Assembly: GCA_937860145.1 (NCBI GenBank)
Contig: CALMBF010000041.1
Coordinates: 1-55,635, forward strand
From: an uncultured Geobacter sp.
Lineage (GTDB): Bacteria; Desulfobacterota; Desulfuromonadia; Geobacterales; DSM-12255
Direction of reading: 5' to 3'
DNA: 55,635 nt
Below, one piece after another: positions 1 to 7,627 of the stretch. Each line of letters begins with the position of its first letter. The first letter of the stretch is position 1. The notes beneath the pieces are model-generated. The model made no database searches. It worked only from the letters and a program-made list of their open reading frames with translations, and had not been told where the DNA came from. The translations under genes were made by a program, and so were the position numbers.

Positions 1-53
1 ATTTGGACGCCGATTTAGGCTATAGGTGGGTCATTTTTGCATGCCGATTCACA
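1..53. mobile_element. Terminal repeat, probable IS21-family insertion sequence end (left edge)
   Basis: These 53 bases recur perfectly, as the reverse complement, at 55582-55634. Read outward from the inner edge the element starts TGTGAATCGG and then has GCAAAAATGACCC. TGT termini and repeated AAAATGACCC-type blocks are, from memory, typical of IS21-family ends. The identity stops exactly at the TGT/ACA boundary, as expected of an element end. No transposase gene is inside the window. Either two IS copies flank the segment, or the sequence is an assembly contig that broke at IS copies. Confidence 0.6.
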
Positions 54-88
54 CAGGAAGCTGTACCTGAGCGTTCAGCTGGAGTTCT

Positions 89-205
89 GGTTCCGCCATC
101 GGTCCGCTCAAACCGCTCCCGGCTTTCGGCGATCGCACCGATTAACGCCCCTCTCTCATGACCGAAGAGCTCGCTGTCGATCCAGGTTTCCGGTATCGGA
201 AGCCG
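89..205 (-). pseudogene. Fragment of a sigma-54-dependent transcription activator (AAA+ domain)
   Basis: On the minus strand about 39 codons read IPETWIDSELFGHERGA then LIGAIAESRERFERTDGGT. This matches the NtrC-family segment around the ESELFGHEKGAFTGA loop up to the DGGT that normally precedes LFLDE. The GAFTGA loop is altered to GALIGA. Homology is lost on both sides: upstream the frame breaks, and downstream it ends about 35 bases before the IS-like terminal repeat. It is a decayed piece and not a functional gene, probably damaged by the insertion or deletion that produced the edge. The family assignment rests on this short stretch only. Confidence 0.45.
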
Positions 206-598
206 GTTGTGGCTCCAATCGTATCGTCTGCTGCGCCGCCGTACAATTCCTGAATAAGGAAGCGCTTGTCGCTACCCACCCCATTCATCCGCTACACGTT
301 TAACAATCTCCGCAATAAAATCGCCTACTGCCATTACCCGTTCCGACCGTAGCCTGTTATCTGAGACAAAGGTGCTGACAACGGAGAATCTCACGCAGGT
401 TGCGTGAGCTGATGGCTTCGTGATGCCTTGCATAGGCAATCTCTGTCTCCATATCAATGTTTATGTCGGTGTGAATTGTTCCGAAGAACGACGTTTACTC
501 CCTCCGTATTTTTTGAGTGTCAAACATCGCACTCTCATTGCCTATAACTCCCTCCATTAAATATATCAATAAACATTGTTTGGTATTGCCATATAGGG
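206..598. other. Non-coding or degenerate stretch
   Basis: No convincing intact gene is seen. A minus-strand open frame at 272-457 (61 codons) and a following frame at about 208-285 both read as protein-like but match nothing I recognise and are joined only by a frameshift. They may be further remains of the gene damaged at the left edge. The stretch from about 460 becomes AT-rich as it approaches the P1 regulatory region. Confidence 0.35.
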
Positions 599-620
599 GA
601 GTGGCCATATTTGGCCACTC
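599..620. promoter_or_regulatory. Perfect 9-bp inverted repeat upstream of P1 (candidate operator)
   Basis: GAGTGGCCA and TGGCCACTC are separated by four bases (TATT). The dyad lies about 70 bases upstream of the P1 -35 box. It could be an activator or repressor site for the cluster, perhaps for the IclR-type protein encoded at 12398-13114, or the remains of a terminator for the lost upstream gene. The palindrome is seen directly; its role is inferred. Confidence 0.45.
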
Positions 621-648
621 GAAGAAGGCGTCCCTCCCCAGCGAACCG

Positions 649-675
649 ACGACTCGGACAATAAAAATGAGTCGT
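649..675. promoter_or_regulatory. Perfect 7-bp inverted repeat just upstream of P1
   Basis: ACGACTC and GAGTCGT flank a 13-base spacer, ending 16 bases before the P1 -35 hexamer. That is a typical position for an activator bound next to RNA polymerase. No regulator can be assigned from the sequence alone. Confidence 0.4.
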
Positions 676-691
676 AAAACATTTTTTTATC

Positions 692-720
692 TTGACAGTC
701 GATGTCTACTTATTTATTTT
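692..720 (+). promoter_or_regulatory. P1: sigma-70-type promoter for the degradation cluster
   Basis: TTGACA (692-697), a 17-base spacer and TATTTT (715-720) form a near-consensus promoter, giving an untranslated leader of roughly 135 bases before the first gene at 863. An inverted repeat ACTTAT/ATAAGT (708-713 and 725-730) overlaps the -10 box and start site. The sequence from the -10 box onward closely resembles that of the promoter at 32595-32623. Confidence 0.7.
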
Positions 721-862
721 ACTGATAAGTATAAAAAATGAGTTAAAAGCGCGGGTAAATAAAAGTGTTTCCGACTTTATGTAAGGCTGTGTTGATTGGT
801 CGTGGTGTTTTTGTTGGTTAGATTTGCACGAAGTCAAACGAAAAATCGAGGAGGTTTGTCAG

Positions 863-3364
863 ATGGGGAAGACGGAAATAAAAACCAGTACATGTTACGG
901 ATGTGCGCACACGGCCTGTTTCGTGAAGGCGCACATCGAGGACGGGAAATTGGTGAAGGTGACGCCCGATCCGGAAAAGATCTGCATCGACAACTGTCCG
1001 CGCGGATTTCTGGCGCAGGACGGCAAGGCAAGCATCGAGTACCACTACGGAGAGAAACGGATCAACTATCCTTTGAAGCGAGCCGGTAAGCGGGGTGAAA
1101 ACAAGTGGGAGCGGATCTCGTGGGATCAGGCGCTGGACGAGATCGCCGCGAAGCTTCAGGGGCTTAAAGACAATTACGGCCCACATTGCGTCTGTTCGGC
1201 AACCGGTACCGCCCATCACTCCGACAACAACTGGGTGCCCTGGCGTTGGATGGTCGGCTTCGGGACCGTCAACAAGATCGGCAACGAGCAGATCTGCTAT
1301 GGCGCCCAGTTCATCACCTCCGAACATACCTTCGGCTGGACCGCAAGTCCGTTCCCCGATCCCAACACCCCCCCCCAGGCGGCCGTCCTCGTCGGCAATG
1401 CCCATGAGACGGTACCGCAGCTCTACAATGCCCTCAAAGAGGGGTCGAAGTTCGGTCTGAAGCTGATCGTCGTCGATCCGCGTGCGACAGCGCCGGTCAA
1501 TTTTGCCGACCAGTGGCTCCAGATACGTCCCGGCACCGACATCGCCCTCTGGCTCTGCTGGATCAAGCTGATCATCGAGAATCAGTGGTACGACAAGGAA
1601 TTTGTAGAAGAGTGGTCGAACTCCCCATTCCTCGTCCGTAGCGACACCGGCAAGATTTTACGGGCGGAGGAACTTGTCGATAACGTTCCCAATGATGCCT
1701 TTGTAGTCTGGAATACCAAGACCGGCGCTCCGTCAATCTGGAATGCCGAAGAGCGTGTTTATCTTGAGGGCGGGGTAGAGAAGGCCCTTGAAGGCGCCTT
1801 CACGGTAAAGCTCAAGGACGGCAGCGAGGTCGAGTGCAAGACCGTGTGGACCAGGCTCATCGAGCGCGTGGACGAGTGGACGCCGGAAAAGGCGTCGGAA
1901 GTGACCAACATCCCGGCCCACAAGATTGTCAGAGCCTGTGAAACCTATGCCACGAACACCCCGAGCATGTTCATGACGCCTGGCCATACCTATGATGCCT
2001 TTGCCCCCGGCTCGTCGAGCGTGTATCGGTGCCGCGACATCATCCGCGCCATTGTGGGGAATATCGACCGCTGCGAGAACCTTACCGGCTGCTACGACAC
2101 GAACAAGCTGGTCAGCATCTACGACATGGAACTACGCCCTGATGAGGCGTTCCCGGAAGAAGAGAAGAAAAAACAGCCCGGATGGGACCGGTTCCGTGCA
2201 CTCACCTTCCAGGGGTTTGATCTTAAGGCCAAGTACGAAAAGAAACAGTGGGGGGTTGCATCCAACGCCATGTACTCAAACCAGGGACACCACCACATCA
2301 TCTGGGGTGACATCATCGATGAGAAGCCTGACCGCACCAGGGCGATAATCGTCAACGGCAGCAACCCGCTGGTCAAGTACAGCAACTCCAAGCGTGTGTT
2401 CGAGGCATTCAAGAAGCTGGATCTGGCGGTCGCCCTCGAATTCACCATGACTCCGACCGCGGTAATGTGCGACTACGTCCTCCCCATGTCCGACTGGTTC
2501 GAGCGCCCCGAGATCGGTCCTTCTACCCCATGCGACATCTTTAATTTCATCCATCTGACCGACGCGGTGATGCCGCCGGAGTTCGAGCGCCGCTCCGATT
2601 ACGACGTGTTCAAGGGGCTCGCAGAGCGGCTTGGCTTCGGCCACGACTGGCAGTGGAAAGACCTTACCGAATGCTACAACTGGCGCGCCCAGGGGCTGCT
2701 CAAGGAGTACGACTGCAAGGATATCGCCGAGTTCGGCGAAAAGGTCGGCTTCGACTACCCGGCGCCAATCATTGAGCAGTACAAGCTGAGAAACGGGTTC
2801 GCGACCCCTACGGCCAAAGCTGAAATCTGGTCGGTGATGCTTGAAGAACTCCGCTATGATCCGCTCCCGGAGTACTTCGAGCCGGCGCTTGGCCCAATTA
2901 ACGAACCGGAGTTGAACGCCGAGTACCCGCTTACTTTGATCGGGATCGACCGGCACCTCCCGAACTACCACTCCCAGTTCTACGAGGTTCCTTCGCTGCG
3001 CAAAATGTGCCCGGAACCGATCATGGACATCCATCCCGACGTTGCCCGCAGGATGGACCCTCCCATCACCGACGGGGACTGGGTCTGGATCGAGACGCGC
3101 AAGGGGCGTATCAGGCAGCGCGCCAGACTCACCTTTGGCATCGACCAGAGCTGCGTCAAGACTATGCACCACTTCTGGTACCCCGAAATGCCCGGCGAGG
3201 AGCCGTACGTCCACGGCTTGTTTATATCCAACACCAACGTGTTGACCGAGGACGATCCCGATCTCTGCGATCCGGTTTTCGGATCCTGGCCGCACACTGC
3301 CCTTCCGTGCAAGGTCTACAAGGTGGTGGAAGGGGCCAATCTGGCGGATGACCGGTCACGATAG
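863..3364 (+). CDS. Mo/W-bis-pterin oxidoreductase, catalytic subunit (DMSO reductase superfamily), first copy
   Basis: 833 residues. The ATG at 863 is preferred over an in-frame ATG at 824 because GAGGAGG lies just upstream of it. Cys11, Cys14, Cys19 and Cys45 (CYGCAHTAC then CPRG) form the N-terminal [4Fe-4S] site of this superfamily. Cys145 in EQICYGAQ sits where the Cys ligand of the metal is found in acetylene hydratase-like members. The C-terminal third has the pterin-dinucleotide-binding domain. There is no twin-arginine signal, so it is probably cytoplasmic. The best general match is to the acetylene hydratase, transhydroxylase and related hydratase/oxidoreductase group; the substrate cannot be read from the sequence. 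A paralogue lies at 8970-11600, with SDR, M24 and E1/E2 genes between them, which suggests consecutive steps on one substrate. No small subunit is adjacent. Confidence 0.85.
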   Translation: MGKTEIKTSTCYGCAHTACFVKAHIEDGKLVKVTPDPEKICIDNCPRGFLAQDGKASIEYHYGEKRINYPLKRAGKRGENKWERISWDQALDEIAAKLQGLKDNYGPHCVCSATGTAHHSDNNWVPWRWMVGFGTVNKIGNEQICYGAQFITSEHTFGWTASPFPDPNTPPQAAVLVGNAHETVPQLYNALKEGSKFGLKLIVVDPRATAPVNFADQWLQIRPGTDIALWLCWIKLIIENQWYDKEFVEEWSNSPFLVRSDTGKILRAEELVDNVPNDAFVVWNTKTGAPSIWNAEERVYLEGGVEKALEGAFTVKLKDGSEVECKTVWTRLIERVDEWTPEKASEVTNIPAHKIVRACETYATNTPSMFMTPGHTYDAFAPGSSSVYRCRDIIRAIVGNIDRCENLTGCYDTNKLVSIYDMELRPDEAFPEEEKKKQPGWDRFRALTFQGFDLKAKYEKKQWGVASNAMYSNQGHHHIIWGDIIDEKPDRTRAIIVNGSNPLVKYSNSKRVFEAFKKLDLAVALEFTMTPTAVMCDYVLPMSDWFERPEIGPSTPCDIFNFIHLTDAVMPPEFERRSDYDVFKGLAERLGFGHDWQWKDLTECYNWRAQGLLKEYDCKDIAEFGEKVGFDYPAPIIEQYKLRNGFATPTAKAEIWSVMLEELRYDPLPEYFEPALGPINEPELNAEYPLTLIGIDRHLPNYHSQFYEVPSLRKMCPEPIMDIHPDVARRMDPPITDGDWVWIETRKGRIRQRARLTFGIDQSCVKTMHHFWYPEMPGEEPYVHGLFISNTNVLTEDDPDLCDPVFGSWPHTALPCKVYKVVEGANLADDRSR

Positions 3365-3431
3365 GGGGGCCGGCGCAAGCGGCGAGCAAGAAGAGTTTAC
3401 GTAATTTACAGCAACCATAAAGGAGATAGTC

Positions 3432-4313
3432 ATGTCAGAAGATCTGAAGATTACCGACAAGAAACTCGTAGGAAAAACCGCAATCATCACCGGAGCCTCC
3501 CGCGGCATGGGGAGGGCCGCCGCGATCCTCTTCGGGGCTCATGGCGCCGAGGTCGTGGTCAATTACCAGAAGGACAAGGAAGCCGCGGATCATGTGGTGG
3601 AAAAGATCAAGGAACTCGGCGGCAAGGCCATTGCCGTCAAGGCAGACGTCGGCAAGCTCTCCGACCTCCAGGGGCTGATCGACGCGTGCATCAAGGAGTT
3701 CGGGAAGCTGGACATCCTCTATCACAACGCTGCCATCCACTGGGTTGCCGGCGAGTTGGACGACGTGACCGAGGAGGTTTGGGATGTCACCTACAACAGC
3801 ATCATCAAGGGACCGTTCTTCCTGACCAAGCTTGCGATCCCGCATCTGCAAAAGTCGAAGGGTGCGATCATCTTCACTTCCACCAGCTCAGCGGGCACCG
3901 CCACCCCGACGGACCCCCACTACATGACCGCCAAAAATGCGGTCAACGCCCTGTACCGCATCCTGGCGGGCTGGCTCGCCCCTGAGGTCCGTGTCAACTG
4001 CGTCGTTCCCGGTTTCGTCATGACCGACATGTTCCGTCACCATCCGCCGGAGATGTGGGAATTCCTGGCCGGTACTGTGCCGATGCACCGGATGGCGACT
4101 CCGATGGATGTGGCCAATGCCGCACTGTATCTTGCCTCCGACGATGCTTCCTACGTGACCGGCGTCTCCATTGAAGTAGACGGTGGCCGCTCTTCGGCGA
4201 TTCCGAGGCGCAACATCCTTCCGGCCCTCCAGGCGATGAAGCCCGGACTCGACCATTACGACAAGAGCACCTACGGCGATGCTGCAATCAAGACAATGGA
4301 CGTGGGGCTGTAG
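3432..4313 (+). CDS. Short-chain dehydrogenase/reductase (SDR)
   Basis: 293 residues, preceded by AAAGGAG. Classical SDR features are all visible: cofactor motif TGASRGMG (20-27), NAA (99-101), catalytic Ser in STSS (about 150-153), and Tyr164 with Lys168 (YMTAK). The end has a VDGGR-type C-terminal motif plus an extra tail of about 40 residues. It most likely oxidises a secondary alcohol to a ketone (or the reverse) with NAD(P) in the cytoplasm. It sits between the first Mo/W enzyme and the M24-like gene, so a hydroxylated cyclic intermediate is a plausible substrate; this is inference. Family assignment is firm, substrate unknown. Confidence 0.88.
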   Translation: MSEDLKITDKKLVGKTAIITGASRGMGRAAAILFGAHGAEVVVNYQKDKEAADHVVEKIKELGGKAIAVKADVGKLSDLQGLIDACIKEFGKLDILYHNAAIHWVAGELDDVTEEVWDVTYNSIIKGPFFLTKLAIPHLQKSKGAIIFTSTSSAGTATPTDPHYMTAKNAVNALYRILAGWLAPEVRVNCVVPGFVMTDMFRHHPPEMWEFLAGTVPMHRMATPMDVANAALYLASDDASYVTGVSIEVDGGRSSAIPRRNILPALQAMKPGLDHYDKSTYGDAAIKTMDVGL

Positions 4314-4326
4314 GGTGACATAACCT

Positions 4327-4356
4327 CCGGCTCCCGTCGTCAGTGACGGGAGCCGG
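4327..4356 (+). other. Perfect 12-bp intercistronic hairpin
   Basis: CCGGCTCCCGTC and GACGGGAGCCGG pair perfectly around a 6-base loop, between the SDR and the M24-like gene. There is no T-run after it, so it is more likely an RNA-processing or stability hairpin that sets relative expression within the operon than a full terminator. Confidence 0.55.
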
Positions 4357-4387
4357 GAGAATATACGACGGTGAAGGGGGCGTTCCG

Positions 4388-5608
4388 ATGACTCTCGGTA
4401 TTAATGCAACGGATATTGAACTCCGCGTCGATTTCGACGCGATGCGGGCATACAAGCTGGACAGGATCCAAAAACAGCTGGTGGAGAAGAACCTAGGGGC
4501 GATGATCTGCTTCGACCCCGATAACATCCGCTACGCCACCTCCACCGCCCTCGGCGACTGGAGCCGGGACAAGTATGTCCGGTGGACGGTCATTCCCAGG
4601 GGAGGCAAGCCGGTCCTTTTCGAGGTTGGCTCAGCGGCTGAAGTGAAAAAGGAACTTTGTCCCTGGCTCGAACGGGAGAACATACAGCCCGGCGGAGGCT
4701 GGCTGCGCGGCGCCAACCACCCGGTCGGGAACAAGTTCATGCTGGGAGCGACCGTAACCAAGATTCAGCAGGTGCTGGCTGACAACAAGGTGGAGAAGGA
4801 AGCAATCGGTATCGACACCGTGGACCTCTACATCCTGGATGCCCTCAAGGAGAAGGGGCTCAACATCGTCAACGGCTGGGACGTCATGTGGGATGCCAGG
4901 GTCATCAAATCTCCGGACGAGCTGAAGCTGATCGAAATATCCGCCTCGCTGGCCGACGGCTGTTGGGAGTACATCGTCGACTTCATCAGGCCCGGCGTCA
5001 GAGAGTCCGAGATTGTCGCGGAGATCTACGGCTGGATGCTAAGCCACGGTGCCGACCGGATGACCGGGGTGAACTGCGTCTCCGGCCCGAGAAGCAATCC
5101 CCATCCCCACGATTGTTCTGATCGGATGATCCGCCCTGGTGAACTGGTCTATATAGACATCATGAGCCATTATCTCGGCTACGGCACCTGTTATTACCGC
5201 ACCTTCGCCACTACCCGGGCTACCCAGAAGCAGAAGGACCTTTACAAAACGGCCTACGATTGGCTACAGCGCTCCATCGAGGTGGTCAAGCCGGGTATCA
5301 CCACTTCCGACATTGCCAACAAGTGGCCTTCCGCCCAGGAGTTGGGCTTCCCGAACGAGATGGCTGCAGCAGGACTGTGCATCGGTCATGGCATTGGCCT
5401 CAGCATCCACGAGAAGCCGTTCATCACCAGGGCGCTCATCGACTGCCCGTCGCAGATAGAGACCGGGATGCATTTCGCATTGGAGACCTATTGCGGCGAC
5501 GGTGCCGACGGGGCCAGGATCGAATCGCAGATCATCGTTACCGAAACCGGTCACAAGGTGATCACTACCTGGCCCTGCGAAGAATTGATGGTCTGTGCGC
5601 CGAGGTAG
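4388..5608 (+). CDS. M24-fold (creatinase/prolidase-like) protein with an altered metal site
   Basis: 406 residues from the ATG at 4388, which follows GAAGGGGGCG; an in-frame ATG at 4343 lacks such a site. An N-terminal creatinase-like domain (about 1-160) is followed by the pita-bread catalytic domain. Metal ligands expected of M24 peptidases are Asp257 (YIDIM), His334 (GHGIG), Glu366 (ALET) and Glu379 (RIES), with His341 (SIHEKP) also conserved. The second ligand, normally Asp eleven residues after the first, is Cys268 (GTCYYRTF). M24 proteins include non-peptidases such as creatinase and DMSP lyase DddP. Placement inside a degradation operon between an SDR and a thiamine-diphosphate complex suggests a small-molecule C-C or C-N cleaving or hydrolytic role and not proteolysis. 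Confidence 0.8.
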   Translation: MTLGINATDIELRVDFDAMRAYKLDRIQKQLVEKNLGAMICFDPDNIRYATSTALGDWSRDKYVRWTVIPRGGKPVLFEVGSAAEVKKELCPWLERENIQPGGGWLRGANHPVGNKFMLGATVTKIQQVLADNKVEKEAIGIDTVDLYILDALKEKGLNIVNGWDVMWDARVIKSPDELKLIEISASLADGCWEYIVDFIRPGVRESEIVAEIYGWMLSHGADRMTGVNCVSGPRSNPHPHDCSDRMIRPGELVYIDIMSHYLGYGTCYYRTFATTRATQKQKDLYKTAYDWLQRSIEVVKPGITTSDIANKWPSAQELGFPNEMAAAGLCIGHGIGLSIHEKPFITRALIDCPSQIETGMHFALETYCGDGADGARIESQIIVTETGHKVITTWPCEELMVCAPR

Positions 5609-5634
5609 GCACTACTCGACTGAGGGAGAATGGG

Positions 5635-6615
5635 ATGAAAAAACTGAGCAAGCAGGATTTGTTGCATCTATACCGCAGCCTGATACGGACGAGGAAGTTC
5701 GATCAGCTCAACATCAGGCTCGCCGCTGAAGGGAAGCTTTTGACCTTTTACCACAGCGCCCATGGTCATGAGGCGGTCGGCACCGGCGCCGCCGCCGTGG
5801 TACGCGATGATGACTATCTCTTCATCCATCACCGCGGCCACGGACTTCCCTACAGCATCGTTAGGGGAATAGACCCTAAGAGCTGTGTCGCCGAGCATAT
5901 GGGGAAATCAACCGGATGGGGAGGGGGAATTACCGGTTTCCACGCTGTAGATAAGGAGATGGGCATTCTCTCTTCCGCAGGCACCATCGGGTCCGGATTC
6001 GTCCTCAGTGCCGGGTATGGTCTGGCCGCCAAGAAGAATGGAAGGGGCCAGATCGCAATCTGTTTTTCCGGCGATGGCGGGGTCCAGCGCGGGCAGTTCC
6101 ATGAGGCGATCAATCTATGCGCGGCATGGAAGCTTCCGGTGGTTTTCGTGGTCGAGAACAACGGCATGGCCTGGTTCACCCCCAACCGCGACACCACTGC
6201 GGTGGAGAATGTGGCCGACCTGGCCAAGGCGTACAAGGTCCCGGCAGAGATCGTGGATGGCATGGATATCCTGGCGGTCTATCGCGCCACGGAAAAGGCT
6301 GTCGAGCTGGCTAGAAACGGCGGCGGACCCTCGCTCATCGAATGCAAGACCTTCCGCTACCGGTCCCACTCCGAGGGACGACCCGACGTAAGCCATTTTG
6401 AGCCGAGAAGCAAGGAGGAGATCGCGGCCTGGATGGAACGGGATCCGATCAAGCTGTTCGAGGAAAAACTCGTCAAGGACAAGGTGCTGACCGCCACATT
6501 GATCGAAACGATTGCCAGGGAGGCGGACGAAGAGGCGGTTGCCGCAGAGAAGTTCTCCTTCGATAGTCCTTTCCCTGATCCTGCTAGACTGCCGCATATG
6601 GTCTATGCCCCCTGA
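5635..6615 (+). CDS. 2-oxoacid/acetoin dehydrogenase-type E1 component, alpha subunit
   Basis: 326 residues; ATG at 5635 after a GAGGGAG-like site. The thiamine-diphosphate and Mg binding motif starts with GDG at 146-148 and ends with NN at 175-176, the usual spacing. HRGHG (about 66-70) is the conserved alpha-subunit histidine region. Sequence type is closest to acetoin or branched 2-oxoacid dehydrogenase E1-alpha, the size class that works with a separate beta subunit. With the next two genes it forms an oxidative C-C cleaving complex producing an acyl-CoA. Complexes of this kind have been linked to hydroxybenzoquinone cleavage in anaerobic resorcinol degradation (from memory), which fits an operon with Mo enzymes. 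Confidence 0.88.
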   Translation: MKKLSKQDLLHLYRSLIRTRKFDQLNIRLAAEGKLLTFYHSAHGHEAVGTGAAAVVRDDDYLFIHHRGHGLPYSIVRGIDPKSCVAEHMGKSTGWGGGITGFHAVDKEMGILSSAGTIGSGFVLSAGYGLAAKKNGRGQIAICFSGDGGVQRGQFHEAINLCAAWKLPVVFVVENNGMAWFTPNRDTTAVENVADLAKAYKVPAEIVDGMDILAVYRATEKAVELARNGGGPSLIECKTFRYRSHSEGRPDVSHFEPRSKEEIAAWMERDPIKLFEEKLVKDKVLTATLIETIAREADEEAVAAEKFSFDSPFPDPARLPHMVYAP

Positions 6616-6627
6616 ATGGAGCGCTAA

Positions 6628-7593
6628 ATGAAAGAACTAATGTATTGGAACGCCATATCCGAGGCTATTGCCGAGGAGATGGCCAGGGACGATAAGGTCT
6701 TTGTCATCGGTGAGAATGTCCAGGAGAGCCCTTTTCTCGCTACCAAGGGGCTGGTTCAAAAGTTCGGCAGCGACCGGGTGATGGACGCGCCGCTCAGCGA
6801 GCTTGCCATAGCCGGTGCCACTGTTGGTGCTGCCATGGCAGGGTACCGCCCGGTGTGTGACCTGACCTTTGCCGACTTCATCTATTGCGCAGCTGACGAA
6901 GTGCTTATGAAAGCGGCACAGCAATACTTCATCCACAACGGGGAAGTGGGCGTGCCGTGCGTCTTCATGGGGGTAGCCGGCGGCGGATTTGGCAACGGTC
7001 CGGAACACTCACGGATTCCGGCCGCCATGGTCATGCACAACCCGGGGTTGAAGCTCGTACTTCCTAGCAACCCCTACGATGCCAAGGGTCTCATGAAGGC
7101 CGCGATCAGGGACAACAATCCGGTATGTTTTTTCTTCCACAAGAAGTGCATGCCGATGAAACAGGAAATTCCTGACGAGGAGTACATCATCCCGCTCGGG
7201 AAGGCGGAGATAAAAAGAGCAGGCACGGATGTGACGGTGGTGGCAACCTCGTACATGGTCAACCTGGCACTGGAGGCTGCCAAACAGCTGGAAGGGAAGG
7301 TCAGCTCGGAGATCATCGACCCGAGGACGCTGGTGCCGTTGGATATCGACACCATCATCGAGTCGGTCAAGAAGACCAACCGGGTGGTAATCATCGATGA
7401 GGATACGGAGTGCTGCGGCGTGGCGGCGGAGATCGCCCAGCAGATCATTGAGCGGGCTTTCGACTATCTCGATGCCCCGGTCAGTCGGCTTTGCGCAGCC
7501 AACTCACCGATAGCGGGAGCCGCCATGGAGAAATACGTAATTCCCCAGTTGCCGCAGGTGATCAAGGCGATCGAGACGGCTGCGGGGCTGTAG
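6628..7593 (+). CDS. 2-oxoacid/acetoin dehydrogenase-type E1 component, beta subunit
   Basis: 321 residues, starting 12 bases after the alpha gene with GGAG upstream. It shows the transketolase pyrimidine-binding domain with the conserved Glu region (VIGENVQES) and the C-terminal transketolase domain (DPRTLVPLDIDTI). Length and layout match E1-beta of acetoin/pyruvate-type complexes, which supply the second half of the thiamine-diphosphate site. It is translated with the alpha subunit and should form an alpha2-beta2 heterotetramer docking onto the E2 encoded next. Confidence 0.9.
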   Translation: MKELMYWNAISEAIAEEMARDDKVFVIGENVQESPFLATKGLVQKFGSDRVMDAPLSELAIAGATVGAAMAGYRPVCDLTFADFIYCAADEVLMKAAQQYFIHNGEVGVPCVFMGVAGGGFGNGPEHSRIPAAMVMHNPGLKLVLPSNPYDAKGLMKAAIRDNNPVCFFFHKKCMPMKQEIPDEEYIIPLGKAEIKRAGTDVTVVATSYMVNLALEAAKQLEGKVSSEIIDPRTLVPLDIDTIIESVKKTNRVVIIDEDTECCGVAAEIAQQIIERAFDYLDAPVSRLCAANSPIAGAAMEKYVIPQLPQVIKAIETAAGL

Positions 7594-7627
7594 TTATTCC
7601 TGATTTACGATTGTTGCGAGGGAAACA

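Noticed and set aside
272-457. Minus-strand open frame of 61 codons near the left edge
   Set aside because: No family, no clear ribosome-binding site; possibly part of decayed DNA, so described only as part of a degenerate stretch.
517-741. Plus-strand open frame overlapping the P1 region
   Set aside because: It runs through the promoter and both dyads and has unnatural composition for a protein.
2276-3295. Open frame of 339 codons opposite the first Mo/W enzyme
   Set aside because: No recognisable motif and no ribosome-binding site; the plus-strand gene is unambiguous.
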